IMG/VR virus record: IMGVR_UViG_3300020468_000010
Span: 1-51,468 of that record
DNA length: 51,468 nucleotides
Direction: 5' to 3' (one strand)
DNA from: a virus
This document shows positions 14,753 to 24,152 of this stretch, piece by piece. Made by a program: the position numbers and the translations under genes. The notes under the pieces are model-generated. The model worked only from the letters and a program-made list of their open reading frames with translations, did not search any database and had not been told where the DNA came from. The stretch's first letter is position 1. Every line of letters starts with the position of its first letter.

Positions 14753-17700
14753 TGGCAGCGAGAGATGTTTATCTCCAAGGACTCATTGCAGATCAGGTAC
14801 TAGGGCAGGAAGCCCAACAGCAAACTAATCAAGCGTTGGTTCAGGACGTTGCTGTCCCCGAAAACCCAGCAGACTACGAAACCCCAGCACAAGGATCATT
14901 CACGGCTGGTTTACGTTCAGGCGCGAACTCTTTCGCATCTAACGTCCAATACTTTTCAGCTCTCGGTAACACCCTTCTTGGTAGAGAAGAGGCTGCTGCG
15001 CTCGATGTAGAGCAAGCACGCGCCCGTGAGGGTATGGCAGCTAATGCTGTTCAAGGCTTTGAGACCTTCGAGGAATTCGCAGATGCGCCAACTTTTGGCG
15101 GTTTTATCGATCAAGTCGGATTAGGGCTTGGCCAAGTTACCCCCTACGCTGCTGAGACAATCGCCACTGTATTAGTAGGTGCTGCCACAGGCGGTTTAGG
15201 CTATGCGGCAGCGGCTGGCAAGACTGCTGCAAAAGCAGGGTTATCCGAAGGCACTTCGCTTGTCGCCAAGAAACTGGTGAAAGATCTAGTTACGAAACAG
15301 GCTCGTGGCGAACAACTCGATATGTTCGAGGAAGCAGCCGGTAATGCTGTTTGGGACGCGTTCAAGAAAGGTGCTGGCAGAGGAGCTCTAGCTGGCCAAA
15401 TAGGCGGTACTTACCCGTTAAACACAGGTGAAAGCTTTGGCGAGTTTGATGACGCTGGAGTTGATCTTTCAGCAGATAGAGCCCTGCAATCACTTCTTGT
15501 CGGAGCAGGTTCAACAGCTATTGAAGTAGCGGGGGAGAGGCTTGTATTTGGCAAGCTGGCTGACCTTGCAAAAAGTAAAGCTGGTCCCGATGAGAGCAGT
15601 ATCCTCAATTTATTTGCAAAAAATGTAGGCCGTGGGGCGGGCATAGGTGCGGCAAGTGAAGGCGCTACAGAGCTCGCCCAGGAAGGTTTATTGGTTGGTC
15701 AGCGTTTAGCCGTCGATGAAAATTACTCGATGGACGACGCAACAATGCGTCTTGGTCAGGCGGCGTTCTTAGGAACGATAGCCGGTACAGCGATGGGTGG
15801 CGGTGGTGGCGCTTTAGCTACTACGCCTGAAGCTGCAACACGAGTGTTTGATAAAGCGCGAGAGCTTTCGCGTCAGGGCCGAAGTCAACAGGTAGACGAA
15901 GATATGATGATCGAGCAATACGGCTCGCTCAATTCTGTCTTTACTACCCCTGAGTCACAGGCTGATCTGAATGCCCAGTTCGATGCCATGCAGGATGATC
16001 AATATGGCAAAGAAGCTGTGTGGGTTGCGGGAGAAAACTTCGCAGGTCCAGACGCACCGGATCAAGGGCAGGTAACACGTAACGGTCAACAGCTTTACTA
16101 CGCCCATATAAAAGGGCGGGGTACGATCTTTTCGCCTAATGCAGACATCGTCAATGATGTTGTCACCAGTAATGGGTCTGATCCATCTATAGCCAAGGCG
16201 TTGGGGTACAGCGCACCTAAATCAATGGCAGATGGGCCTGACATGGTGGTCCAAGCTCGTAATGCTAACGGCGACATTATCTCTGAAGAGATAACTACGA
16301 GAGATGGGGTGTTCGATGCTGTTGCGGCTGCTGACAGAATAGCTGGCCCGAATGGCAGCTCTACGGTCACCTCTCTTGAGAGAGCCCAGAGCGACAGAGC
16401 CAGCCGGTATAACCAAGAGCAGAGCCGTCAGATGGTGGTTGACGATGAAGCTCTGCCCGAAACCGACCCTGACGCGATGCCAGAGCAAGATCAGGGCTTT
16501 GGTGAAGTTGATGTTGAAGACACGGCGCTTGGAGAGGATTTAAAGCCCTACGCGCCTAGACGTACTTGGAACACTGAGTATGACGGCACTCAAGCCGCAA
16601 GGGATCGTTACAACTCTACATTTCAAACAGATATCAATTGGGCTTCGAGCCCTTTGGGTTTGGCTAGTGATGCTGCGCTAAACAAAGCAGCCGAGCTGCA
16701 AGAGCGTAATCCGCAAACGGCAGTTAGTCTTGTCCAGGACAGCGATGGCAATTTCACTATCGAGGCTAATCAGCTCGATGGCAGTCTTTACACCATCCAA
16801 GATGCGAACGGAAACCAGCGTAGATTGCCGCTTGGTGAGTTTATTGTTGAATCAGTGAAGCGCATGACGAAGCGCAGCAAGTTTGCGAAGAACGCTACGC
16901 TGACAAAAGATGGCAAGTCTCAGAAGGTCAATATCAGAGATTTGATCGCTACTGGTAAGCGCATAAACCAGACTGAGACCGGCGCGTCTTTCGAGGGTAC
17001 GAGATCTGATGCTGATGGCTTGAGCACCATCTTAGGTGCGTTGGCAGAGCAGGGTTATACCCTCGAAGTGAATGGTGAGCCACTGCAAGGCGACACTCGT
17101 GGAGCGGTCCCAGAAAGTTACAGAGACGTAACTATAGGTAACGGCAAGACTTTATACGATGTGTTGACTCGTACGCCGCAATCTTCGGTGCAACAGCTCA
17201 GTCCGTCACAACAGGAGCGACTTGCAAATTTAGAAGCAAATATTGATCAGTTCCAATACAACCAGAAGCAAAAATTTCTGCGGGATAATCCGAATGCTAC
17301 TCGCGAACAGGTCGAGCAATTTGATGCCAGACAGGCCAAGGCCAAAGCTGATCGTCTCCGTGATGAGGAAATAAGCTTTGGGTTTGCCAGAGATGAAATG
17401 GTTGATACCGCTTCTACCGCTAGTGCGCGGCAAAGAAATGTCCCAGCAGCGCCAGAAGGGGAGGACGGTACTGGAGGCGGTAGACCTACAGAGCTCTTCA
17501 ACCAAGGTATCGTGCTTGGCACTGATGCAGAAGGTAATACGGTTGAGCTTGGGCAAACTACTACTCGCATACCTGACAACGCGCCACCTCCAGAAGGAGA
17601 AATCGATCCAGCGCAGATTGCTCGTCAAGAGGGTACACAGGCTAACCGCACCAATGTAGAGATGGGCGAAAACCGTCCTGGTTACAGTGACCGCCGCCCC

Positions 17701-20514
17701 AGAGAAGCAGTTGATCGTGACGCTATGCGTTTATCAGCCGACGAATGGCTGACCGAAAACAAGCAAGCGGAAGTAATTGGAACACTGCCCCAGACTGTTA
17801 AGTCATTACTGAACACCATGCTCAAGAGACTGCGTCTCAAGGGCAAAGTAGTGGTCATGACGAGTAGTGAGCTCAAGAAAGCCGCTCTCGGTAATGGGCG
17901 TTATCAGTTTGGCGATAGAGTGGTCGATCTCAAAAGTAATCCAGCGATAGCGCAAGCAGTTGAGAATGCGCTAGGCGATAACTCCGAGGTTGGTACATAT
18001 ATACCTATGCCGCAGAAAGGCGGCGGTATGGCTCACCTTGTTGTGCTCGATGATGTCTCGCTGACCAATGAGGCCGAGCTGGCATTGACCATGGCACATG
18101 AGCTTGGTCACGCGTTCTACAAAGAAGAAGTACAGAAGGCCATTGATAATCCAGAGCTCCGGTCTCGACTCTATAGAGATTTCCAACGGGCCTTGGAAAA
18201 AGATCCCGATCTGTATGCGGGGTACGAGGAAGATGTTGCCTTCGAGGAGTGGGTCGCTGACCAGACTGCGAAGTGGGGTGCATCTGAGCTAAAAGCTCGT
18301 GGTGTCGTCCAGCGATTTTTCCAAGCCTTGGCAGAGAAACTTCGCACGATGTGGAACTCCATGCGAGACACATACAAGCGACGGTTCGGGCAGGAGTATT
18401 CGCAAACTTTCGATCAGTTCGTAAAAGACGTAATTCGCAGGAAAGATCGCGATAACGTATCTGCTGTTCCTGACACTTCACAATCGGCCCTCGATAACGT
18501 AGCCGGTAATGTGTTTGAGCCTGTGCGTCAGATGCGGGTCAATATTTTACGGGATGCTGTGAATAAGGCCGCTCAGTTACTGATCGGAACTAAAGGCATC
18601 AAGGCTGTCCAGGATGCAGACCTAGCGGATAAAACCGCCGAAGCATGGACAGGTCTTATGAAAGTTTTGTTGCCAACGCAGCAAAGGCTCCGTGCTTTAG
18701 GCAAAAAGACAGGTGCGGGTGTACGCATATCCAACATGATGTATGGCCGTTCGGGAGAGCAAGGGTTGGGTTTTGTCCAGCGCACAACTCTCCAAATGAA
18801 CCAGTTCCAAAGCAGATTAGAGGATTTGTTTGGCGGCAACTTAGATTACTTCCAATCACAAGATTTTAAGGACGCGGCTAGAGAAGCGGCTACTAGTAAA
18901 CCGACCTCCGAGTTATCGCCTAATGCGCAAAAGATTCGTGGTTTCTTTGAAGAAATATACGATGACTACATTGCGAAAGAGCCGAATACCAACATACAGA
19001 GGCAAACGGATTACTTCCCAGTAATGCTGGACCTTGATCTTGTTGAGCAAGATATAGATGGATTTGCCAATATCATCGCTAGCCAACGTGAAGACATTAC
19101 TTTCGATCAAGCAAAAGAGGCAATTACAGAGGCAATCGGAAATTCTCGTAAGAGACCAAAGGAATCCCTGAGGTCGGGTGTCGATCCTTTACATGCTGCC
19201 GAAGAGGCTATTCAGCTTACACGAGGTGTGGATCGAGAATCGATTGCTGCCTTTATGAAGCCACCAGATGAAGTAGTCATGCAGTACATGAAGCGCACTG
19301 TAAAGCGTGTGGAATGGAACAGGGCTACAAAAGGCGGCGAGACTACGCTTGCTCAAGAAATGGCACAGCTTTCTCCTGATGAGCGAGAAGATGCTTATCG
19401 ATCTTTAGGGGCGCTGCTGGGTTTTTATGTGCCAATGGACCCTAGATTTAGGCAGGTCTCTAGTGCCGCTCAGAACTTGCAGATATGGACTACGTTGAGT
19501 CTGGCCACATTGTCTTCTATTCCAGAACTGGCGACCGCGATTATCAACACGCGAGAGTTCAATGGGATCTTGGCCGGTTTTATGCAAATCGCAAATACTA
19601 TTACAAACCCAAGGGAACGCTATGAATTCGCCCGTGCGATTGGAGTGATAGCTAACGACTCGATGGCTAATGCCTTTATGTCAGAAGCTGATCTGCAATA
19701 TATGGATAAGGATAATCGGGCCGTCGCTGACTTCTTCTTTAAGTATACGGGCCTTGAAATCTTTACCCGCTTTACTCGTGTGTTCGCAGCCGGTATGGCA
19801 GAACACTTTATCGAAAGTCATGCGTTTAACCCGCGTCAACGATCCGAGCGGTATCTCTCTGAACTGGGCCTGAATGCTGACATCGTGAGGCGTTGGGTAG
19901 CAGAGGGCAAAGGGTTCGACACTGAAGCTGGACAGTTGGTGATGCAGGGACTTCAAAAATTTGTTGAGTCCACCATGCTTCGTCCCAACGCAGCAGAGCG
20001 TCCTGCTTGGGCTTCTGACCCACGGTACGCGATTCTGTGGCAGCTCAAATCGTTCCCATATTCTTATGGCCAAGTCGTGATTGGCGGCGTGATTCGAGAA
20101 ATGAAAGCTCGACAAGCGGAAGGTCGAGCAGCCGGTAAATCTAGTACAGAAATCATTGCACAAGACATGCTTCCACATCTGGCCTTGTTTGGCGCGGCAG
20201 TCTTGCCTTTTGCAATGCTTTCTTTGGAGCTCAAGGAATACACCAAGTATTCAATGGGCGCGATTCTGCCGTTTGCAGAAGCGGATTCGCGAGTATTCCG
20301 AACTGACAATATGGATTGGACTGATTACTTCATTACTGCCTACGGCAGTGCCGGTGTATTTGGCCCACTGGCTTTACTTACCAGTGCGCAAACAGACATC
20401 AGGTGGGGTAAACCACCCGTGAGCATTTTTGGCCCGACCGTGGATACGTTGTATCAGGTATTGATACAAGGCGATCTTTCACGGGCCACGCCTTTATATA
20501 ACCAATTTGGCTAG
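14752..20514 (+). CDS. Giant ejection protein with zincin metalloprotease motif
   Basis: This 1,920-aa protein is probably packaged in the head and ejected, like T7 gp16. An N-terminal Ala/Gly-rich section (residues 100-360) has hydrophobic helices such as ATVLVGAATGGLGYAAAAG. Around residues 1110-1160 it has LTMAHELGHAFYKEEV, a HExxH zinc site (His1116, Glu1117, His1120), followed by FEEWVADQTAKW, whose Glu could be the third ligand. This is a gluzincin-like or 'large polyvalent protein' peptidase domain rather than the lysozyme domain of T7 gp16. The C-terminal part has hydrophobic helices (LFGAAVLPFAMLSLEL). It may clear peptide cross-links or cleave envelope proteins during DNA entry. Confidence 0.75.
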   Translation: MAARDVYLQGLIADQVLGQEAQQQTNQALVQDVAVPENPADYETPAQGSFTAGLRSGANSFASNVQYFSALGNTLLGREEAAALDVEQARAREGMAANAVQGFETFEEFADAPTFGGFIDQVGLGLGQVTPYAAETIATVLVGAATGGLGYAAAAGKTAAKAGLSEGTSLVAKKLVKDLVTKQARGEQLDMFEEAAGNAVWDAFKKGAGRGALAGQIGGTYPLNTGESFGEFDDAGVDLSADRALQSLLVGAGSTAIEVAGERLVFGKLADLAKSKAGPDESSILNLFAKNVGRGAGIGAASEGATELAQEGLLVGQRLAVDENYSMDDATMRLGQAAFLGTIAGTAMGGGGGALATTPEAATRVFDKARELSRQGRSQQVDEDMMIEQYGSLNSVFTTPESQADLNAQFDAMQDDQYGKEAVWVAGENFAGPDAPDQGQVTRNGQQLYYAHIKGRGTIFSPNADIVNDVVTSNGSDPSIAKALGYSAPKSMADGPDMVVQARNANGDIISEEITTRDGVFDAVAAADRIAGPNGSSTVTSLERAQSDRASRYNQEQSRQMVVDDEALPETDPDAMPEQDQGFGEVDVEDTALGEDLKPYAPRRTWNTEYDGTQAARDRYNSTFQTDINWASSPLGLASDAALNKAAELQERNPQTAVSLVQDSDGNFTIEANQLDGSLYTIQDANGNQRRLPLGEFIVESVKRMTKRSKFAKNATLTKDGKSQKVNIRDLIATGKRINQTETGASFEGTRSDADGLSTILGALAEQGYTLEVNGEPLQGDTRGAVPESYRDVTIGNGKTLYDVLTRTPQSSVQQLSPSQQERLANLEANIDQFQYNQKQKFLRDNPNATREQVEQFDARQAKAKADRLRDEEISFGFARDEMVDTASTASARQRNVPAAPEGEDGTGGGRPTELFNQGIVLGTDAEGNTVELGQTTTRIPDNAPPPEGEIDPAQIARQEGTQANRTNVEMGENRPGYSDRRPREAVDRDAMRLSADEWLTENKQAEVIGTLPQTVKSLLNTMLKRLRLKGKVVVMTSSELKKAALGNGRYQFGDRVVDLKSNPAIAQAVENALGDNSEVGTYIPMPQKGGGMAHLVVLDDVSLTNEAELALTMAHELGHAFYKEEVQKAIDNPELRSRLYRDFQRALEKDPDLYAGYEEDVAFEEWVADQTAKWGASELKARGVVQRFFQALAEKLRTMWNSMRDTYKRRFGQEYSQTFDQFVKDVIRRKDRDNVSAVPDTSQSALDNVAGNVFEPVRQMRVNILRDAVNKAAQLLIGTKGIKAVQDADLADKTAEAWTGLMKVLLPTQQRLRALGKKTGAGVRISNMMYGRSGEQGLGFVQRTTLQMNQFQSRLEDLFGGNLDYFQSQDFKDAAREAATSKPTSELSPNAQKIRGFFEEIYDDYIAKEPNTNIQRQTDYFPVMLDLDLVEQDIDGFANIIASQREDITFDQAKEAITEAIGNSRKRPKESLRSGVDPLHAAEEAIQLTRGVDRESIAAFMKPPDEVVMQYMKRTVKRVEWNRATKGGETTLAQEMAQLSPDEREDAYRSLGALLGFYVPMDPRFRQVSSAAQNLQIWTTLSLATLSSIPELATAIINTREFNGILAGFMQIANTITNPRERYEFARAIGVIANDSMANAFMSEADLQYMDKDNRAVADFFFKYTGLEIFTRFTRVFAAGMAEHFIESHAFNPRQRSERYLSELGLNADIVRRWVAEGKGFDTEAGQLVMQGLQKFVESTMLRPNAAERPAWASDPRYAILWQLKSFPYSYGQVVIGGVIREMKARQAEGRAAGKSSTEIIAQDMLPHLALFGAAVLPFAMLSLELKEYTKYSMGAILPFAEADSRVFRTDNMDWTDYFITAYGSAGVFGPLALLTSAQTDIRWGKPPVSIFGPTVDTLYQVLIQGDLSRATPLYNQFG

Positions 20515-20523
20515 GAGATAACT

Positions 20524-20655
20524 ATGGCCTTTGATTTTTTTATAACGCTTAAAACCAAACTAATTGAAGTAGGTAAGGAGCTGTGGGAGGCACATCCGCT
20601 CTCAGTGCTTGTTGGTTTCTGCATCGTGAGTTTTGTCTTGGGATTAATGATCTAG
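20524..20655 (+). CDS. Small single-span membrane protein, 43 aa
   Basis: A 43-aa ORF (MAFDFFITLKTKLIEVG...) ends with the hydrophobic segment PLSVLVGFCIVSFVLGLMI, one predicted membrane span. GGAG lies 6 nt before the ATG, and the stop is 10 nt before the holin gene. The position in the lysis block suggests a holin partner, antiholin or spanin-like role, but nothing else supports a specific call. Confidence 0.6.
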   Translation: MAFDFFITLKTKLIEVGKELWEAHPLSVLVGFCIVSFVLGLMI

Positions 20656-20665
20656 GAGGGTCGAT

Positions 20666-21073
20666 ATGATTCAACTTGTAAGTCAACTTGTCGGGCCGAT
20701 ATCGACCATATTAGACAAGGTAATCCCAGACAAAGACCTGAAAGAGAAGCTCTGCCATGAGATCGCGACCATGGCCGAGAAACATGCCCAGGAACAGGCC
20801 ATGGCTCAAATAGAGGTCAATAAGGTGGAGGCTGCTCACAAGAGCCTCTTCGTTAGTGGCTGGAGGCCAGCAGTTGGCTGGGTCTGCGTGCTCGGAATGT
20901 TCGGCAACTTCATCACTATTCCATTCGCTAATTTTGTTCTTGAGCTCTTGGAAAAGGACGTTGCTATTCCGCTGGTTCCATTGGAAACCATGATGCCTGT
21001 GTTGCTGGGAATGCTCGGTTTGGGCGCGATGAGAACCGTGGAAAAAACTAAAAACGTATCGAGAGAACGGTGA
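20666..21073 (+). CDS. Holin, 3TM family
   Basis: The 135-aa protein has an N-terminal amphipathic part (PDKDLKEKLCHEIATMAEKHAQEQ), the conserved SGWRPAVGWVCVLGMFGNF, and a last hydrophobic helix, MMPVLLGMLGLGAM, ending in basic residues. SGWRPAVGW before membrane spans is the signature of the GTA-type 3TM holin family. It opens the inner membrane for the lysozyme encoded next. The stop overlaps the lysozyme start (GTGA), so the two are translationally coupled. Confidence 0.85.
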   Translation: MIQLVSQLVGPISTILDKVIPDKDLKEKLCHEIATMAEKHAQEQAMAQIEVNKVEAAHKSLFVSGWRPAVGWVCVLGMFGNFITIPFANFVLELLEKDVAIPLVPLETMMPVLLGMLGLGAMRTVEKTKNVSRER

Positions 21074-21483
21074 GAGAAGTAACGAAAAAATTAGTAGAGT
21101 GGGAAGGCTACCGCCAATATGCCTATCGCTGTACAGAAGGTGTACTCACGATAGGAGTTGGCAGAGTGATCGAGACAGGCGGTCCAGGATTGACGCTCGA
21201 AGAGAGTATGGGACTGCTAGAAAACGATATAGAGCGGGTCGAAAAAGATCTTGCAGAGGCGTATCCGTGGTTTACAGACCTTTCTGAAAATCGCCAGATA
21301 GCTATGATTTCTATGGCTTTTCAGCTAGGGATGGGCGGTTTGGCACAGTTCAAGAACGGACTCGCTTCACTGCGCACGGAGTCGTGGCAAGAGGCCCATG
21401 ACCACTTTATGGACTCGAAATGGGCGAGGGAACAAACCCCGAATCGAGCGAAAGAAGTGTGCCAGCTAATATTAGCGGGTTAA
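21070..21483 (+). CDS. Endolysin, T4-type lysozyme (GH24)
   Basis: The 137-aa enzyme starts at GTG 21070, overlapping the holin stop. LVEWEGYRQYAYRCTEGVLTIGVGRV matches the GH24 active site region: catalytic Glu in WEG (residue 11), then the TIGVGR beta-hairpin. NRQIAMISMAFQLGMGGLAQFKN is the conserved second half. It hydrolyses the MurNAc-GlcNAc bond in peptidoglycan. There is no signal peptide, so release depends on the holin. The length is close to the minimum for the family. Confidence 0.9.
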   Translation: MREVTKKLVEWEGYRQYAYRCTEGVLTIGVGRVIETGGPGLTLEESMGLLENDIERVEKDLAEAYPWFTDLSENRQIAMISMAFQLGMGGLAQFKNGLASLRTESWQEAHDHFMDSKWAREQTPNRAKEVCQLILAG

Positions 21484-21488
21484 TTTTT

Positions 21489-21517
21489 TTGTGGATAGAG
21501 TTTAGAATAGCTAATAT
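21489..21517 (+). promoter_or_regulatory. Predicted promoter P3 (tail/fibre genes)
   Basis: TTGTGG (21489-21494), 17 bp, TAATAT (21512-21517). The 16-bp string TTAGAATAGCTAATAT (21502-21517) is identical to 987-1002 at P1. It lies in the 54-bp gap between the endolysin and the first tail gene, with predicted start near 21,524. An overlapping TATAAT occurs at 21,515. Confidence 0.65.
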
Positions 21518-21537
21518 AATTAATACTGGGTGCTGCT

Positions 21538-21873
21538 ATGGCTGAAAAAATTAAGTTAGTACAGGGGGATAGTCTTCCCTCTATCAAACTGACTCTAACA
21601 GACCCTACTAGTGGTGTGGCATTAGACCTGTCTGATTCCACCACAGTGGTCAAAGTCTACTTTAGAGCGGTTGGCAGCGCGACAGTACTTTCTGCCATTA
21701 CCTGTACAAAGGTTGGTGGAGGTACGGGCGGCGTAGTCAGGTTTGATTTTTCGGGGGGCGTTTTGAACGTACCTCCTGGTCCGTATGAGGGGGAGATTGA
21801 GATTAGTTTTAGCGGTCAACTCCAAACTGTATACGACAAACTTAAATTTTTTGTTAGAGAAGATTTCCAGTAG
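21538..21873 (+). CDS. Tail/baseplate protein with BppU-like N-domain
   Basis: A 111-aa beta-rich protein: KIKLVQGDSLPSIKLTLTD...LDLSDSTTVVKVYFRA...GPYEGEIEISFSGQLQTVYDKLKFFVRED. This is the pattern of the immunoglobulin-like N-terminal domain of baseplate upper proteins (BppU-type) and related phage tail proteins that anchor fibres. It is the first gene behind promoter P3. No Shine-Dalgarno sequence stands out. Confidence 0.65.
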   Translation: MAEKIKLVQGDSLPSIKLTLTDPTSGVALDLSDSTTVVKVYFRAVGSATVLSAITCTKVGGGTGGVVRFDFSGGVLNVPPGPYEGEIEISFSGQLQTVYDKLKFFVREDFQ

Positions 21874-21885
21874 CGGAGGACACCC

Positions 21886-22320
21886 ATGTCAGCAATGTCA
21901 GATTTTTTGGAGAACAGTCTTGTAGACCAGATTTTTCGTGGTCAGACGGCTCCTACCACATCAACCCTTTATATCGGCTTATATACAGCAGCGCCCAGTG
22001 ACACTGGGGGTGGAACTGAACTCACTGGCAGTGGATATGCTCGTGTATCTGTGACTTCAAGCCTAGCCAATTGGGCTGGCACGCAGAGCACCGGTAGCAC
22101 CGTAGCCTCTAGTGGCACTGGCGGTGCAACTAGTAATAACGGAGCAATTACCTTCCCAGAACCAACTGCGAGTTGGGGTCAGGTACAAGCTTTTGGAGTC
22201 TTTGATGCTTCAACGAGCGGCAATCTCTTGTTCCACGGAACTTTAACTATTAACAAAACAATCAACCAAGGCGACACGGTCACGTTTCCAGCGGGATCTC
22301 TGGTCGTTACGTTTGCATAA
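21886..22320 (+). CDS. Conserved phage tail protein, 144 aa
   Basis: The 144-aa protein contains DFLENSLVDQIFRG, TSTLYIGLYTAAPSDTGGGTELTGSGYARV and ITFPEPTASWGQVQAFGVFD, the standard motifs of a widespread phage tail/fibre-associated family ('...lyvgLyta.pt...G.e..g.gYaR.....f..a..dwg.v...gi.da'). The structural role is not known in detail. It lies in the fibre cluster. Confidence 0.75.
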   Translation: MSAMSDFLENSLVDQIFRGQTAPTTSTLYIGLYTAAPSDTGGGTELTGSGYARVSVTSSLANWAGTQSTGSTVASSGTGGATSNNGAITFPEPTASWGQVQAFGVFDASTSGNLLFHGTLTINKTINQGDTVTFPAGSLVVTFA

Positions 22321-22335
22321 GGCTACTTATACGCT

Positions 22336-23784
22336 ATGTTAAATAAAGGGCGTTTTAATCAGTTTGTCTTCAATGGCCGCATAGCGGTCGTTGCGAAGCT
22401 GGTTGCGCTCGCCGGTTCTCTAGTAGTCAATTCCAGCACTGCTGCTGATGTAAACATTTCCGCTCCGCTAGCAGGAAGTGCCAACAGTAATGTTGTTGTA
22501 AGCGCACCCCTTGGTAAACAAGCCTCGCTTGCTGGTGCGGTAAGCACAGCGGTATCCACGCAGGCTGGGCTGGATCAAACTACATCTGTAGGTGCGGGGG
22601 TCGATGCTTCTATAGTCATCACCCCAGTTGAGCCGGTTGTACTCAATGTCGTCAGATCTTCTGTTGATGTTTCGGCTACGACCGATCCTGTTGAAATTGA
22701 CCAAACAACATCTTTAGGAGGTGATCTACTATCTGCCTCTGCTGTCGAAGGTGTAATTGACCTTCACATTGAGATTGCTGGCCAAGCTGCTTCCCAAGTC
22801 ACAAGCACACCCGAACTTGGTCTCAGCGTTAATCTCGACGGCGAATCGTCACTTGGCGGTTTGCAAGCAGCAGGAACGCTTGCCGGTGACATTGCTATTG
22901 ATGTGCCGCTTGCTACGCAAGTTCAGGCTGAGTCTACTGCCAGCGGCGGCGTAGACTTAGATATACCACTCGACGGAACCGCCTTACCACAGGGACAAGT
23001 GGCTGGCGACGTGCATCTTGATATACCGCTCGATGGCAACTCCAGCCTCGGCGGTATTCAAGCCACAGGAACTCTCGCCGCTGATGTCGAGATCACTGTA
23101 AATCTTGAGAGCACTACTAATGTATCTGCTCTTACCAGTGGTGATATTGAGCTGGAGATCCCAGTTGCTGTTGATGCCCTCGCATCTTCGGTTGTTACTG
23201 GTGATGTCCACCTCGATATACCTATTGATGGCACATCGTCTGTAGCTGCAAGCACAGATGCTGATGTACACATCACCGTCAATCTCGACGGGGAATCTTC
23301 GGTTGGTGGGCTGCAAGCTCAAGCCACACTTGAAGCTGATGTTGATCTTACTAAGCCTCTGGGCGTTGCGGTCCTTGGGCCTGTCACGGCTACTGCTGAC
23401 GTACACATAACTAAGAATTCGGCTGGCGTTGCTGCGACTGATGCAACGGCTGAAGCCAATGTCCGGTTGGAGATACCGGTCGCATCTGACACTGCTCAAG
23501 TTACAGCAGAAGTAGAGCCGACCCTCCTTGTTATCCACTACTACAACGACATCGATGTTGCCGTTGAAGTTGCTGGAGTAAGTGCATCTCAGGAAGTCGA
23601 AGCGAACTCAGGAAGTGTCGCCGTTGCGGTCGAATACGCAGCGAGCGCGATAGCTGACCAGATTGTTGCAAGTGTAGAAGTCAGCGGAGTCCAAGCGGCC
23701 TTTGAAGTAGAGGGCGGTGTATCAGCGGTAGCAGAAGTAGAAATTATTGAAACAGCAGAAATTAGTTATTTGATGGCGGCGTAA
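22336..23784 (+). CDS. Repeat-built beta protein, probable fibre or decoration protein
   Basis: A 482-aa protein made of about 20-24-residue repeats of Ala/Val/Asp/Ser, nearly free of aromatic residues. Typical units read GDVHLDIPLDG, ADVHITVNLDGESSVGGLQA and ADVDLTKPLG. Alternating hydrophobic residues suggest a beta-solenoid or stacked beta-hairpins. It has no signal peptide or catalytic motif. In the fibre cluster it is likely a shaft or head decoration protein. The stop overlaps the next start. I know of no named family. Confidence 0.6.
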   Translation: MLNKGRFNQFVFNGRIAVVAKLVALAGSLVVNSSTAADVNISAPLAGSANSNVVVSAPLGKQASLAGAVSTAVSTQAGLDQTTSVGAGVDASIVITPVEPVVLNVVRSSVDVSATTDPVEIDQTTSLGGDLLSASAVEGVIDLHIEIAGQAASQVTSTPELGLSVNLDGESSLGGLQAAGTLAGDIAIDVPLATQVQAESTASGGVDLDIPLDGTALPQGQVAGDVHLDIPLDGNSSLGGIQATGTLAADVEITVNLESTTNVSALTSGDIELEIPVAVDALASSVVTGDVHLDIPIDGTSSVAASTDADVHITVNLDGESSVGGLQAQATLEADVDLTKPLGVAVLGPVTATADVHITKNSAGVAATDATAEANVRLEIPVASDTAQVTAEVEPTLLVIHYYNDIDVAVEVAGVSASQEVEANSGSVAVAVEYAASAIADQIVASVEVSGVQAAFEVEGGVSAVAEVEIIETAEISYLMAA

Positions 23785-24143
23785 TGGCGGTTCTTTATTC
23801 CAACAATGCAGAGACAACGATTACTCAGTCGATTAGTGCGTCTGCTACGACTATTCAAGTTGCGACGGGTGATGGGGCCGAGTTCCCTAATCCTGGCACA
23901 GGTGATCATTTTTACGTCACGTTGGTTGGTGATGATGGGACAGGCGGCGATCTGCTTGAAGTTGTCAGATGCACAAATCGTGCAACAGATACGTTGACTG
24001 TTGTTCGGGGGTTAGATGACACGACTGCTTCGGCATTTAACGCAGGAGACAAGTTAGAGCTGCGCGTAACAAAAATATTAATGGACGACATCCAAGAGGA
24101 TGCGGCTGATGAGGCGATGGCGATGGCCATTGCTCTTGGGTAA
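23784..24143 (+). CDS. Tail fibre-associated protein, 119 aa
   Basis: The 119-aa protein: VLYSNNAETTITQSISASATTIQVATGDGAEFP...VTLVGDDGTGGDLLEVVRCTNRATDTLTVVRGLDDTTASAFNAGDKLELRVT. This 'ATTI.v..g.g..FP......y..tl......EiV.vt....ntltV.RG.egT.a..f.aGd.v.lrvT' pattern is common in phage tail/fibre proteins that carry a ligand-like beta domain. It overlaps the previous stop (TAATG). Confidence 0.7.
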   Translation: MAVLYSNNAETTITQSISASATTIQVATGDGAEFPNPGTGDHFYVTLVGDDGTGGDLLEVVRCTNRATDTLTVVRGLDDTTASAFNAGDKLELRVTKILMDDIQEDAADEAMAMAIALG

Positions 24144-24152
24144 AGGTGAACA

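Noticed and set aside
21465-21476. Palindrome GCTAATATTAGC at the end of the endolysin gene as another promoter
   Set aside because: It contains the AGCTAATAT motif but has no -35-like sequence 17 bp upstream and lies inside the coding sequence.
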